A stretch of DNA of 25,641 bases from UMGS621 sp964468815 (GTDB taxonomy: Bacteria; Bacillota; Clostridia; Christensenellales; Borkfalkiaceae): contig CAYXWN010000029.1 of NCBI GenBank assembly GCA_964468815.1, positions 1 through 25,641 on the forward strand. The letters run 5' to 3'. The translations under genes were made by a program, and so were the position numbers. Shown one piece after another: positions 15,175 to 22,038 of the stretch. The notes beneath the pieces were generated by a model, which saw nothing but the letters and a program-made list of their open reading frames with translations, did not search any database and was not told the DNA's origin. Position 1 is the first letter of the stretch, and the number at the start of each line of letters is the position of its first letter.

Positions 15175-16260
15175 TTAGGGCGTCTTTAAGACGCCGTACG
15201 TATTCCCCGCTCCCCGCACTAAAAACCGCTTGATTTCTAGTCCTAAAAGGACGGGAATGATTTCATATACGGGCATATCCATTGCCTCGGCGATGCGTTC
15301 GGCGTGCGTGACGCCCTCTCCCACCAATGCAAGAATCCGCCGTTCGTCATCCGTCAAGGGGACGACCTTTTCTTTTTTTCGTTCGATTCCGTAGACGGAA
15401 AGAATATCTTCGATCCGATCGGTCAGATACGCGCCGTTTTTGATCAGACGATTACAGCCTCTGCCGGACGGAACGCCGATTCCGTACGGAAAAGCAAACA
15501 CCTCTCTGCCGTAATCGGCGGCATAGCCTGCGGTATAAGAAGTTCCGCTCTTTTCGTCGCCGCTGACGATCAGCACGCCTGACGAAAGCCCTGCGATAAT
15601 GCGATTTCGCACCGGGAAATGAAACGCCAACGGGTGTAATTCGGGCGGATGCTCCGAAAGAACCAAGCCACACTCCGCAACGCGATCGAAAAGAGAACGG
15701 TTGACTGCCGGGTAAACGCAATCGAATCCGCCTGCCGTGATCGAAACGATTTTCCCGTACGGCAAACCGGCATTCAGAACGGCGCTGTCCGCGCCCTCGG
15801 CGATTCCCGTCACGACGGTAAAGCCGTGCTCGATCAACTCTTCGGTAAATTTCACCGCGTTCGCTTTGGTTGCCGGCAAACTCCGCCTGCTCCCCACCAC
15901 GCCGAAAAAGCGAGAAGAAAGCAAGGACAAATTCCCCTTTGCATACAGTAAAAAGGGCGGCGCGGGCGTTTCCGCCAACTGCATCGGATAAAGCGGCGAG
16001 AAATACGGAATGATTTCGATACCGCGACGGGCGAGTTTTTCCGCAGTCCGCTCCGCATAATCGGTCTTGGCGGCGGAAATCAGTAAATTCGCCTCTTTCT
16101 CCCCGATCATGCGCACCAATTCGGCACGCGCTTCCGTTAAACGGAGAAAGGGATCTTCTTCTCCGCAGAACCGATCGGCGATTTTCCGTTTGTTCTTATA
16201 TTCTAACCCGACGAAGCTGTCCAAAAACAACGAGAACAACTCGTCCGAACGCAAACTCAC
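15175..16260 (-). CDS. dprA: DNA processing protein DprA (Smf)
   Basis: DprA binds incoming single-stranded DNA and loads RecA during natural transformation. The 361-residue protein has an N-terminal helical domain (1-90), a Rossmann-like core with GVVGSRRSLPA (120-130), VVTGIAEGADSA (149-160) and FPVRNRIIAGLSSG (215-228), and a C-terminal winged-helix domain (about 300-355). I place the start at GTG 16260: it overlaps the comM stop by four bases (GTGA) and has GGAG eight bases upstream. A longer in-frame reading to 16428 runs through the comM 3' end without homology. DprA is widespread in non-competent species too, so transformation is only suggested. Confidence 0.94.
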   Translation of the reverse strand: MSLRSDELFSLFLDSFVGLEYKNKRKIADRFCGEEDPFLRLTEARAELVRMIGEKEANLLISAAKTDYAERTAEKLARRGIEIIPYFSPLYPMQLAETPAPPFLLYAKGNLSLLSSRFFGVVGSRRSLPATKANAVKFTEELIEHGFTVVTGIAEGADSAVLNAGLPYGKIVSITAGGFDCVYPAVNRSLFDRVAECGLVLSEHPPELHPLAFHFPVRNRIIAGLSSGVLIVSGDEKSGTSYTAGYAADYGREVFAFPYGIGVPSGRGCNRLIKNGAYLTDRIEDILSVYGIERKKEKVVPLTDDERRILALVGEGVTHAERIAEAMDMPVYEIIPVLLGLEIKRFLVRGAGNTYGVLKTP

Positions 16261-17783
16261 AGATCCAACTCCGCGTTTCGGTAGCCGATCGCCTCCAAAA
16301 TATGGGCAGGACGAATCTCCTCCGAAAGCGCGATGTCCGCAATCGTACGCGCGACCTTGATAATACGACTGCGGGCGCGAGCGGAAAGATTGAGCGATTG
16401 ATAGGCGTTTTTCAAAATCTCTTCGCACTGATCGGAAATCGGACAGTACTTCGCGATCTGCTTTTCACCCATATCGCTATTGGTCAAAATGGACTCTCCC
16501 CGAAAACGCTCCGCCTGAATGGCTCTGGCGCGGTTAACGCGTGCGCGTACTTCCGCAGAACTTTCCCCCTCTGCTTTGGAAGAAAGTTCGGCATACTTCA
16601 CGCTGTCCACTTGCACTTGAATATCCACGCGATCCAAAAGCGGTCCGGAAATACGAGCCCGATACTTTTGAATCTGCGAGGGCGTACACGTACAGATTTT
16701 GTCATGCGAGCCGAAATTGCCGCACGGACAAGGATTCATGCTTCCAACCAACATAACGTTCGCCGGATAGGTGACGTTGCCGGTTGCACGGGAAATGGTA
16801 ATCACGCCGTCCTCTAACGGCTGACGAAGACTCTCCAACGTCGCGCGCGAATATTCGGGCATTTCGTCTAAAAACAAAACGCCGTTGTGCGCGAGACTGA
16901 TTTCGCCCGGACGAATGTGCGTTCCGCCGCCCGTCAATGCGATTCTGGTCGCCGTGTGGTGCGGACTCCGAAACGGTCTGCGCGTCAAAATACCTTCTCC
17001 CGGAGGCAACATTCCCATGACCGAATGAATTTCGGTACAAGCGATCGCCTCTTCAAAGGTCATATTCGGCATGATCGTCGGAATACACTTTGCAAGCATG
17101 GTCTTTCCCGTTCCAGGAGGACCGACGAGCAACAGATTGTGTCCGCCGCTGACCGCAACTTCTAACGCGCGCTTGGCAACGGCTTGTCCTTTGACGTATT
17201 TAAGATCGGTTTGATAGACGGTTTCTTCCACCGCGTCCGCAAACGAACGCTTTTCCACGGGGGCTAACGGACGCTCTCCCGTGAGAAATTCCACCGTTTC
17301 CGAAAGCGTCTGCACGGCGTAAACTTCCGCCTCTCTGATATATGCCGCTTCCGCTCTGTTTTCATACGGGATCACGAACTTTCGATACCCTGCCTTGACG
17401 GCGGAAATGAGCATCGGAAGAATCCCCGGTACTTTACGAACGCTGCCGTCCAAGGAAAGTTCCCCCAAAAAGATAAAATCTTCTAACGGCGGAAATACCG
17501 CTTGTTCGGACGCCGCGAGATAACCCAGCGCGACGGCGAGATCGAGGGACGCGCCCTCTTTTTTGACGTCCGCCGGTGCGAGATTGACGACAATCCGCGC
17601 GGAAACGAATCGCTTGCCGCTATTGACGATCGCGGCGCGCACGCGCTCTTTGGATTCTTTCACCGCCGTATCGGGCAGTCCGACCAATTCAAACGAGGGT
17701 AACCCTTTGGCGTAATCCACTTCCACCCGAATGGGAAACCCTTCCAATCCGTCCAATCCGTAACCGGTCATTTTACTCAGCAT
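16257..17783 (-). CDS. comM: ComM/YifB-family AAA+ ATPase (Mg-chelatase-like)
   Basis: ComM is a hexameric helicase that promotes branch migration during natural transformation; its role outside Proteobacteria is less studied. The 508-residue protein has an N-terminal Lon-like domain with FPIRVEVDYAKGLPSFELVGLPDTAVKES (in outline), a Walker A GPPGTGKT at 221-228, Walker B VLFLDEMPE, and the MNPCPCGNFG segment with a CTCTPSQIQKYRARISGPLLDR cluster. The C-terminal Mg-chelatase-like lid is complete. It is the first gene of the comM-dprA-topA unit, with an AAGGGGAAG site before its ATG. Pairing with dprA is frequent in Bacillota and points to DNA uptake or repair. Confidence 0.93.
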   Translation of the reverse strand: MLSKMTGYGLDGLEGFPIRVEVDYAKGLPSFELVGLPDTAVKESKERVRAAIVNSGKRFVSARIVVNLAPADVKKEGASLDLAVALGYLAASEQAVFPPLEDFIFLGELSLDGSVRKVPGILPMLISAVKAGYRKFVIPYENRAEAAYIREAEVYAVQTLSETVEFLTGERPLAPVEKRSFADAVEETVYQTDLKYVKGQAVAKRALEVAVSGGHNLLLVGPPGTGKTMLAKCIPTIMPNMTFEEAIACTEIHSVMGMLPPGEGILTRRPFRSPHHTATRIALTGGGTHIRPGEISLAHNGVLFLDEMPEYSRATLESLRQPLEDGVITISRATGNVTYPANVMLVGSMNPCPCGNFGSHDKICTCTPSQIQKYRARISGPLLDRVDIQVQVDSVKYAELSSKAEGESSAEVRARVNRARAIQAERFRGESILTNSDMGEKQIAKYCPISDQCEEILKNAYQSLNLSARARSRIIKVARTIADIALSEEIRPAHILEAIGYRNAELDL

Positions 17784-17854
17784 ACTTCTTCCCCTTTTCG
17801 CAAATCGGATTTTTCCTATAACATTATATAGGAAACAATTCCGTTATCTAACAT

Positions 17855-17981
17855 TATAATATAAAAAAGTAAAAAAGAAAAGTATTTGAACGTAAATTTC
17901 AGATTCGCGACAAATCGCATTTTGTCGATTTTCCCCCTCAAACGGGCAGTCGCGTCACACGCGCCGCCCTTTTTTCTTTTT
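17855..17981 (+). ncRNA. Possible plus-strand small RNA
   Basis: A perfect plus-strand TATAAT (17855-17860) is followed by a hairpin with 7-bp stem (17908-17914 with 17921-17927) and a second hairpin (GGGC 17944-17947 and CGCGT 17951-17955 pairing with ACGCG 17959-17963 and GCCC 17966-17969) directly followed by a run of T residues on the plus strand (17970-17981). On the minus strand this second hairpin is not followed by T residues, so it is directed to the plus strand, opposite to every gene here. The -35 region is poor. The transcript would be about 115 bases. Confidence 0.3.
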
Positions 17982-18000
17982 CGAACGAAAAAAACGTATG

Positions 18001-18021
18001 AAAAAAGAGCCATGCGGCTCT
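18001..18021 (-). terminator. Rho-independent terminator after rplS
   Basis: AGAGCC (18006-18011) and GGCTCT (18016-18021) form a stem with a four-base loop, followed on the minus strand by a T run. It lies about 45 bp after the rplS stop. T-rich sequence also follows on the plus side, so it may act in both directions. Confidence 0.75.
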
Positions 18022-18066
18022 CTCTTCTTTTTACTCGGTTTCGGACGGGAACGCCGCCCGAAACGG

Positions 18067-18411
18067 TTACTTCACTTCCTTGATCTTGGCTGCTTTGCCC
18101 GTCAGACCTCTCAGATAGTACAGTTTCGCGCGGTTGACTTTACCCTTTCTGACTACCTTAATATCTGCGATTTTCGGGGAATGTACGGGGAAGGTTTTCT
18201 CCACGCCCACGCCGAACGAAATTCTTCTGACCGTAAACGTTTCGCTGATGCCGCCGTTTTTCTTCGCAATGACGACGCCCTCGAACGCTTGCAGACGTTC
18301 TCTCGTTCCTTCAATGACTTTGACCGATACCTTGACGGTATCACCGACATTGAACTGGGGAATATTTTCCTTCAACCCTTCCTGATCAATCGCACGAATG
18401 GTTTGATTCAT
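18067..18411 (-). CDS. rplS: 50S ribosomal protein L19
   Basis: L19 sits at the 30S-50S interface of the ribosome. The 114-residue protein has the usual length and the family blocks FNVGDTVKVSVKVIEGTRERLQAFEGVVIAKKNGG and ETFTVRRISFGVGVEKTFPVHSPKI (in outline), ending with RAKLYYLRGLTGKAAKIKE. An AGGAGGT site stands seven bases before the ATG. In most Bacillota rplS directly follows trmD; here it sits after yraN, three genes later, with a promoter and terminator of its own. It could also receive read-through from the ylxM operon, since no terminator is visible after yraN. Confidence 0.98.
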   Translation of the reverse strand: MNQTIRAIDQEGLKENIPQFNVGDTVKVSVKVIEGTRERLQAFEGVVIAKKNGGISETFTVRRISFGVGVEKTFPVHSPKIADIKVVRKGKVNRAKLYYLRGLTGKAAKIKEVK

Positions 18412-18472
18412 AGCCGTTACCTCCTATTTTACCAAGCGTTCATTGCCGTCGGCAAGCGGACCGCCCGAAGTC
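18412..18472 (-). other. Short structured leader of rplS
   Basis: The predicted transcript start leaves about 60 bases before the rplS ATG. The leader contains a small hairpin TTGCC/GGCAA (18443-18455 region) and a GCGG/CCGC pair next to it. Bacillota often carry an L19 autoregulatory leader at this place. I cannot confirm the known L19 leader structure by eye. Confidence 0.3.
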
Positions 18473-18478
18473 TAATCT

Positions 18479-18507
18479 ATTCTACCACAACAACGATATA
18501 ATTGCAA
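18479..18507 (-). promoter_or_regulatory. Sigma-A type promoter of rplS
   Basis: On the minus strand, TTGCAA (18502-18507) and TAGAAT (18479-18484) are 17 bp apart. The match to the consensus is four of six and five of six. It lies 68 bp before the rplS start, in the gap after yraN. Confidence 0.6.
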
Positions 18508-18524
18508 GTATTTTAACCCTAAAT

Positions 18525-18890
18525 TTACAAGAAAAACGCATTTTCAAGCAGATTAACCGCGCCGTCCGACACTTCTGCCACGTCAAACCGAACAAAATGG
18601 TTTTCCAAGCGCGCGCGTTGCAAATAAGACAGCGCGATTTTGCCGTAACGTTCTTGTTTGACTCGAGTTACCGCGTCACGCGGTGCGCCGAACGATTCGT
18701 CCGTACGCGTCTTTACCTCGACGAACACGACCGTATCGTTCTTTTTCACGATCAAATCCGCTTCGCCGAACGGCGTGCGGTAATTGCGCGCGAGAACCTC
18801 GTACCCGGCTTTGCGATAATGCTTTTCGGTCAGACGTTCTCCCGCCCGTCCCAAAAGTTTTTGATAAACGTCCTTCTCGTGATTGCGCAC
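18525..18890 (-). CDS. yraN: YraN/UPF0102 family endonuclease-like protein
   Basis: This small conserved protein has a restriction-endonuclease-like (Holliday junction resolvase-type) fold; its cellular role is not established. The 121-residue protein has the family order: LGRAGERLTEKHYRKAGYEVL, then the putative metal-binding GEADLI and VVFVEVKTR motifs. The start is GTG 18890, supported by a perfect AAGGAGGT site seven bases upstream. That places the first 61 bp inside the end of rnhB, and the ribosome binding site is itself rnhB coding sequence. rnhB-yraN adjacency is conserved in Bacillota. Confidence 0.9.
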   Translation of the reverse strand: MRNHEKDVYQKLLGRAGERLTEKHYRKAGYEVLARNYRTPFGEADLIVKKNDTVVFVEVKTRTDESFGAPRDAVTRVKQERYGKIALSYLQRARLENHFVRFDVAEVSDGAVNLLENAFFL

Positions 18891-19441
18891 GGTCCGACCT
18901 CCTTGATCGCTTGAATATGACGCTTCGTGCCGTATCCCTTATGCTGCTCGAAGCCGTATTCGGGATATTCCTTTGCGTATTCTTCCATCAACCGATCCCG
19001 ATAAACCTTGGCGACGATGGACGCACAACCGATGGTATAACTCAGCGCGTCGCCCTTGGTGATGTATTTCGCCCGAAACGGAAGCCCGATGTCCACCCCG
19101 TCCACAAGAACGATATCCGGTTGAACGGAAAGATTTTCCACCGCGCCCGTCATACACTTTTTTACCGCGTTCAAAATATTGATCCGATCGATCTCTTCCG
19201 GCTCTACCCGAAAGACCGAACAAGCGATCGCCTTTTTTTGAATCTCCTCGGCAAGCCGTTCGCGCTTTTTGGCGGAAAGTTTTTTACTGTCGTCCACTCC
19301 CTCGATGAGATCGTCCGACGGCATGATGACCGCACAGCAGACTACCGGACCGGCAAGCGGACCTCTGCCTACCTCGTCTACACCGGCAACTAACCGAAAG
19401 CCCATATTGTGGGCAAGATTTTCATATTCCAATCCGCTCAT
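18830..19441 (-). CDS. rnhB: Ribonuclease HII
   Basis: RNase HII removes ribonucleotides and RNA primers from DNA-RNA hybrids. The 203-residue protein has the active-site motif GVDEVGRGPLAGPVV (20-34) with Asp22 and Glu23, DDSKKLS (50-56), VLVDG with Asp114, and SIVAKVYRDRLM with the fourth acidic residue. The C-terminal HKGYGTKRH box is also conserved. It starts 3 bp after rbgA with a GGAG site. Its last 61 bp overlap yraN. The rbgA-rnhB pair is standard in Bacillota. Confidence 0.96.
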   Translation of the reverse strand: MSGLEYENLAHNMGFRLVAGVDEVGRGPLAGPVVCCAVIMPSDDLIEGVDDSKKLSAKKRERLAEEIQKKAIACSVFRVEPEEIDRINILNAVKKCMTGAVENLSVQPDIVLVDGVDIGLPFRAKYITKGDALSYTIGCASIVAKVYRDRLMEEYAKEYPEYGFEQHKGYGTKRHIQAIKEVGPCAITRRTFIKNFWDGRENV

Positions 19442-19444
19442 TTT

Positions 19445-20278
19445 TTACTCCAAACAAATTTTCCCGATCCGCCCTTTGCGGAAATCGTCGATTACCGCTT
19501 TCGCACAGCGTTCGTAATCGTATTCGCCGCCGCGCAACAAAAAACCGCGCCGCGTACAAACTTTTTCGTATTTCGACAGAGGCGTTTCGTCCGCCTCGCA
19601 AATGCCGTACTTTTGAACGAGCAACGCAGGATATTTCGCCCACAATTCTTCCAACAGTTCCAACGTAAGATCGGCGAAATCGAGAATATCGTCGTTGATC
19701 GAACCGATATACGCGAGGTGCTTTGCGCACGATTGATCCTCAAACGAGGGAGGCATCGTCCCAGGCGTATCCAACAATTCCAAATCGTACAGTCGAATCC
19801 ATTGTTTTCCCTTGGTCACGCCGGCTTTATCTCCCGTCACCGCCTTTTTCGCGCCCGAAAGCGTGTTGATAATCGTCGATTTTCCCGTATTCGGGATTCC
19901 TGCAACCATAATACGCATGGGCTTAAAAACCCCCTTTTCGCGGTTTCGTTTGGTCTTTTCCGCAAGCATGGAAAAAATACCGTCGTACACGGTGCGTACC
20001 GAACGTTTTTCCGTTCCGACGACCGCGACGGCGTTCTTCCCCTCCGCGCGCAACACGGAAAGACAGCGACCGACGTCGCCCGTATCCACCAAATCCGCCT
20101 TGTTCAACACGTAAAGAACGGGACGATTCGCGAATAAATGCTCTAATTTCGGATTGATACAGGCAAACGGACAACGCGCGTCCAACACGACGATCACGCC
20201 GTCTACCAAACGGACGTTCTCTTCCATCATGCGGAGTGCCTTGGTCATATGCCCGGGAAACCATTGAATGGTCTTCAT
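19445..20278 (-). CDS. rbgA: RbgA (YlqF), ribosome biogenesis GTPase
   Basis: RbgA is an essential GTPase for late assembly of the 50S subunit in Bacillus. The 277-residue protein has circularly permuted GTPase motifs: G4 NKAD at 59-62 comes before G1 GIPNTGKST at 127-135 and G3 DTPG at 170-173. The N-terminal WFPGHMTKALR and the C-terminal helical domain are typical of RbgA. The start is ATG 20278, which overlaps the trmD stop by four bases (ATGA) after a GGAGG site; a longer reading to 20344 has no homology. It sits with trmD, rimM and rpsP, a ribosome-building cluster. Confidence 0.95.
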   Translation of the reverse strand: MKTIQWFPGHMTKALRMMEENVRLVDGVIVVLDARCPFACINPKLEHLFANRPVLYVLNKADLVDTGDVGRCLSVLRAEGKNAVAVVGTEKRSVRTVYDGIFSMLAEKTKRNREKGVFKPMRIMVAGIPNTGKSTIINTLSGAKKAVTGDKAGVTKGKQWIRLYDLELLDTPGTMPPSFEDQSCAKHLAYIGSINDDILDFADLTLELLEELWAKYPALLVQKYGICEADETPLSKYEKVCTRRGFLLRGGEYDYERCAKAVIDDFRKGRIGKICLE

Positions 20279-20949
20279 TTTTCCTCCTGAATGAGATCGG
20301 GGCGAAGCGCACGGGTGATCGCGAGCGACTGTTCTCGCCGCCACCGATCCACCTCGGCGTGATTACCCGAAACAAGCACGTCTGGCACAGTCAACCCCAT
20401 AAATTCTTGCGGACGGGTATATTGCGGATATTCCAAAAGTCCCTCCGAAAAACTTTCTTTTTCGAGGGATTCCGCTTTAATCACGCCGCCTACGTAGCGA
20501 GCAACCGCGTCCGTCACCGCCATGGCAGGGATTTCACCGCCGGTCAAAACGAAGTCGCCAAGCGAAATTTCGCCATCCATGAACAAATCCAGCACGCGTT
20601 GATCCACGCCCTCGTAATGTCCGCACAACAACAAAATCCGATCGTATACGGCAAGTTCTTTTACCATTGCTTGCGAAAACGTCCGCCCCTTGGGCGAAAG
20701 AAAAAATCGCTTCGCCTCGTGTTCGGGATCGACAGCGGCGATACAATCCGCAATCGGTTGCGGCATCATAATCATGCCCGCGCCGCCGCCGAACGTATAA
20801 TCATCGCATTTTTTATGCTTATCCTTGCTGTACGGACGGATATCGTGCACGTTGATTTCCAACTTGCCCTCTTTGACCGCTCTTCCGATAATACTCTCCG
20901 AAAGGGACGCAAACATATCCGGGAAAAGCGTCAAAATGTCAATCCTCAT
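20275..20949 (-). CDS. trmD: tRNA (guanine-N1)-methyltransferase (m1G37)
   Basis: TrmD methylates G37 next to the anticodon and prevents +1 frameshifts. The 224-residue protein has the family's first block MRIDILTLFPDMF, the YTFGGGAGMIM segment (about 51-61), and the knot region LLCGHYEGVDQRV followed by EISLGDFVLTGGEIPAM. The C-terminal tRNA-binding domain ends near residue 220. Its ATG lies 11 bp inside rimM without a good ribosome binding site, which implies coupling. The gene is the centre of the conserved rpsP-rimM-trmD block. Confidence 0.97.
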   Translation of the reverse strand: MRIDILTLFPDMFASLSESIIGRAVKEGKLEINVHDIRPYSKDKHKKCDDYTFGGGAGMIMMPQPIADCIAAVDPEHEAKRFFLSPKGRTFSQAMVKELAVYDRILLLCGHYEGVDQRVLDLFMDGEISLGDFVLTGGEIPAMAVTDAVARYVGGVIKAESLEKESFSEGLLEYPQYTRPQEFMGLTVPDVLVSGNHAEVDRWRREQSLAITRALRPDLIQEEK

Positions 20950-21448
20950 AGACCGCGATTTCGCCGAACCGTTTCGCGGATACGACGACCTCCTTTTTCT
21001 GAATATCGACGGAAATCAATGCGTCCTTTAACAGCGGAAAAGTCGCCGTTTTGCCCGATTCCGTCCGAATCGTATACAAATCGACGTAAGAAGGACGGAT
21101 ATCCGTAATAACGCCCAACCGTTCTCCCGTTTCGGTCAAAAGAGCAGAACCGAGAACGTCTACGATATAATATCTGCCGTCCGGAAGGGGCGCGGCGTCC
21201 TCGCGCGGAACTTCCAAAAAGCTGCCGCGCAAGCGTTCCGCCGCCGTGCGGTCGGGCACGCCCGAAAGAGAGAGGTACACGGCGTCTGCCGCAATGCGCA
21301 CGTTTAACACGCGATGCGATTCGCCCGATACGTATACCTGTTTTAAGGTACGAAACCGCGACACGTCGTCCGTGTAGGGCTTAATTTTCATCTCCCCCAT
21401 AATCCCCTGCGGCTTTACGATTTCTCCGATCACTAATTTTTCTTCCAT
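20939..21448 (-). CDS. rimM: Ribosome maturation factor RimM
   Basis: RimM helps mature the 30S head by binding protein S19. The 169-residue protein has the N-terminal RimM barrel (VIGEIVKPQGIMGEMKIKPYTD in outline, residues 5-26) and the C-terminal PRC-barrel (about 95-165). Unusually, no purine-rich ribosome binding site precedes the ATG: the upstream bases are a C run then TTTTGCTAT, and a 6-bp hairpin spans the khpA stop. Translation coupled to khpA is the simplest reading. It overlaps trmD by 11 bp. Confidence 0.94.
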   Translation of the reverse strand: MEEKLVIGEIVKPQGIMGEMKIKPYTDDVSRFRTLKQVYVSGESHRVLNVRIAADAVYLSLSGVPDRTAAERLRGSFLEVPREDAAPLPDGRYYIVDVLGSALLTETGERLGVITDIRPSYVDLYTIRTESGKTATFPLLKDALISVDIQKKEVVVSAKRFGEIAVYED

Positions 21449-21459
21449 ATAGCAAAAGG

Positions 21460-21477
21460 GGGGAAATTTTATTCCCC
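21460..21477 (-). other. Hairpin at the khpA-rimM junction
   Basis: GGGGAA and TTCCCC (plus coordinates 21460-21465 and 21472-21477) pair with a 6-base loop. The khpA stop codon is in the loop. rimM starts 11 bases after the hairpin and has no ribosome binding site. A ribosome finishing khpA would open the stem, so this may couple rimM to khpA. A weak attenuator is the alternative. Confidence 0.45.
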
Positions 21478-21708
21478 GCGTTCTTTAATTTCGATATTGT
21501 AACGTTTGCTTTCTTTCGCGGAAGCCGCTTTCACAATCGTGCGAAGCGCCTTTGCGATCTTGCCCTGACGACCGATGACTTTACCCATGTCGGACTCGTC
21601 AAGCGTCACGGTTACGGTGACTTCGTTGCCCTTTTCGACCATGTCGTAAGTGATCAGTTCGGGCTTTTCCGCAAACTGATTGACAACGAACTTGATCAAT
21701 TCTACCAT
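21469..21708 (-). CDS. khpA: KhpA, KH-domain RNA-binding protein
   Basis: KhpA is a single KH-domain protein that binds RNA with its partner KhpB and affects cell elongation and division in Bacillota. The 79-residue protein is the usual size, with the type II KH GxxG loop GRQG at 46-49 (VIGRQGKIAKALRTIVKAA). The position between rpsP and rimM is the conserved place for this gene (ylqC in Bacillus). It lies 12 bp after rpsP and 20 bp before rimM. khpB is not in this window. Confidence 0.93.
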   Translation of the reverse strand: MVELIKFVVNQFAEKPELITYDMVEKGNEVTVTVTLDESDMGKVIGRQGKIAKALRTIVKAASAKESKRYNIEIKERGE

Positions 21709-21720
21709 CTCGTCACTTCC

Positions 21721-22014
21721 TTATTTCTTCTTTCTGACTTTCGTCTTGGGAGCGGAAAGTTTCGTCGGCTTTTCGATAACGCCCTGTTGCACGAGAATCG
21801 CTTTTACGGTCTCGGTCGGTTGTACGCCCTTGGAAATCCAATCCTTTGCCTTTTCCACGTCCAGAACGATTTCTGCGGGAACGGTGAGCGGATTATAATG
21901 ACCGACTTTGTCGATGTAAGCGCCGTCACGCGCGTTTCTGCTGTCGGTTACGACAATCCGATAGAAGGGAGATTTCTTGTCGCCCATTCTGGTTAATCTC
22001 ATTTTTACTGCCAT
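21721..22014 (-). CDS. rpsP: 30S ribosomal protein S16
   Basis: S16 is an early-binding protein of the 30S subunit. The 97-residue protein has the family start KMRLTRMGDKKSPFYRIVVTDSR (in outline), DGAYIDKVGHYNP, and the GVQPTETVKAILVQQGV segment, ending in a lysine-rich tail. A GGAGGA site precedes the ATG. It follows ffh by 24 bp, the conserved ffh-rpsP order of Bacillota. Confidence 0.98.
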   Translation of the reverse strand: MAVKMRLTRMGDKKSPFYRIVVTDSRNARDGAYIDKVGHYNPLTVPAEIVLDVEKAKDWISKGVQPTETVKAILVQQGVIEKPTKLSAPKTKVRKKK

Positions 22015-22038
22015 TTGTTTATCCTCCGATATTGTTTT

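Larger units (their letters stand above)
17784..18066. other. Intergenic region between rplS and comM
   Basis: This 283-bp gap is the longest in the window. Its left third is very AT-rich and has a minus-strand TATAAT at 17823-17828 as a possible comM -10 element, without a good -35. The -10 lies within a CCTATA/TATAGG inverted repeat (17815-17832). The 10-mer TAACATTATA occurs twice, at 17819-17828 and 17849-17858. A 7-bp hairpin lies at 17908-17927. The right part holds the plus-strand terminator and rplS terminator described separately. I see no protein-coding gene. Confidence 0.6.

Noticed and set aside
16261..16428. N-terminal extension of dprA inside comM
   Set aside because: Would fully overlap conserved comM 3' sequence; GTG 16260 has a GGAG site and the common 4-bp overlap.
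17816..18013. 65-residue minus-strand open frame between rplS and comM
   Set aside because: It starts within the rplS terminator, has no ribosome binding site and runs through AT-rich promoter-like sequence.
20236..21108. 290-residue open frame on the plus strand
   Set aside because: Lies opposite rbgA, trmD and rimM, all convincing; composition is that of an antisense shadow with no recognisable domain.
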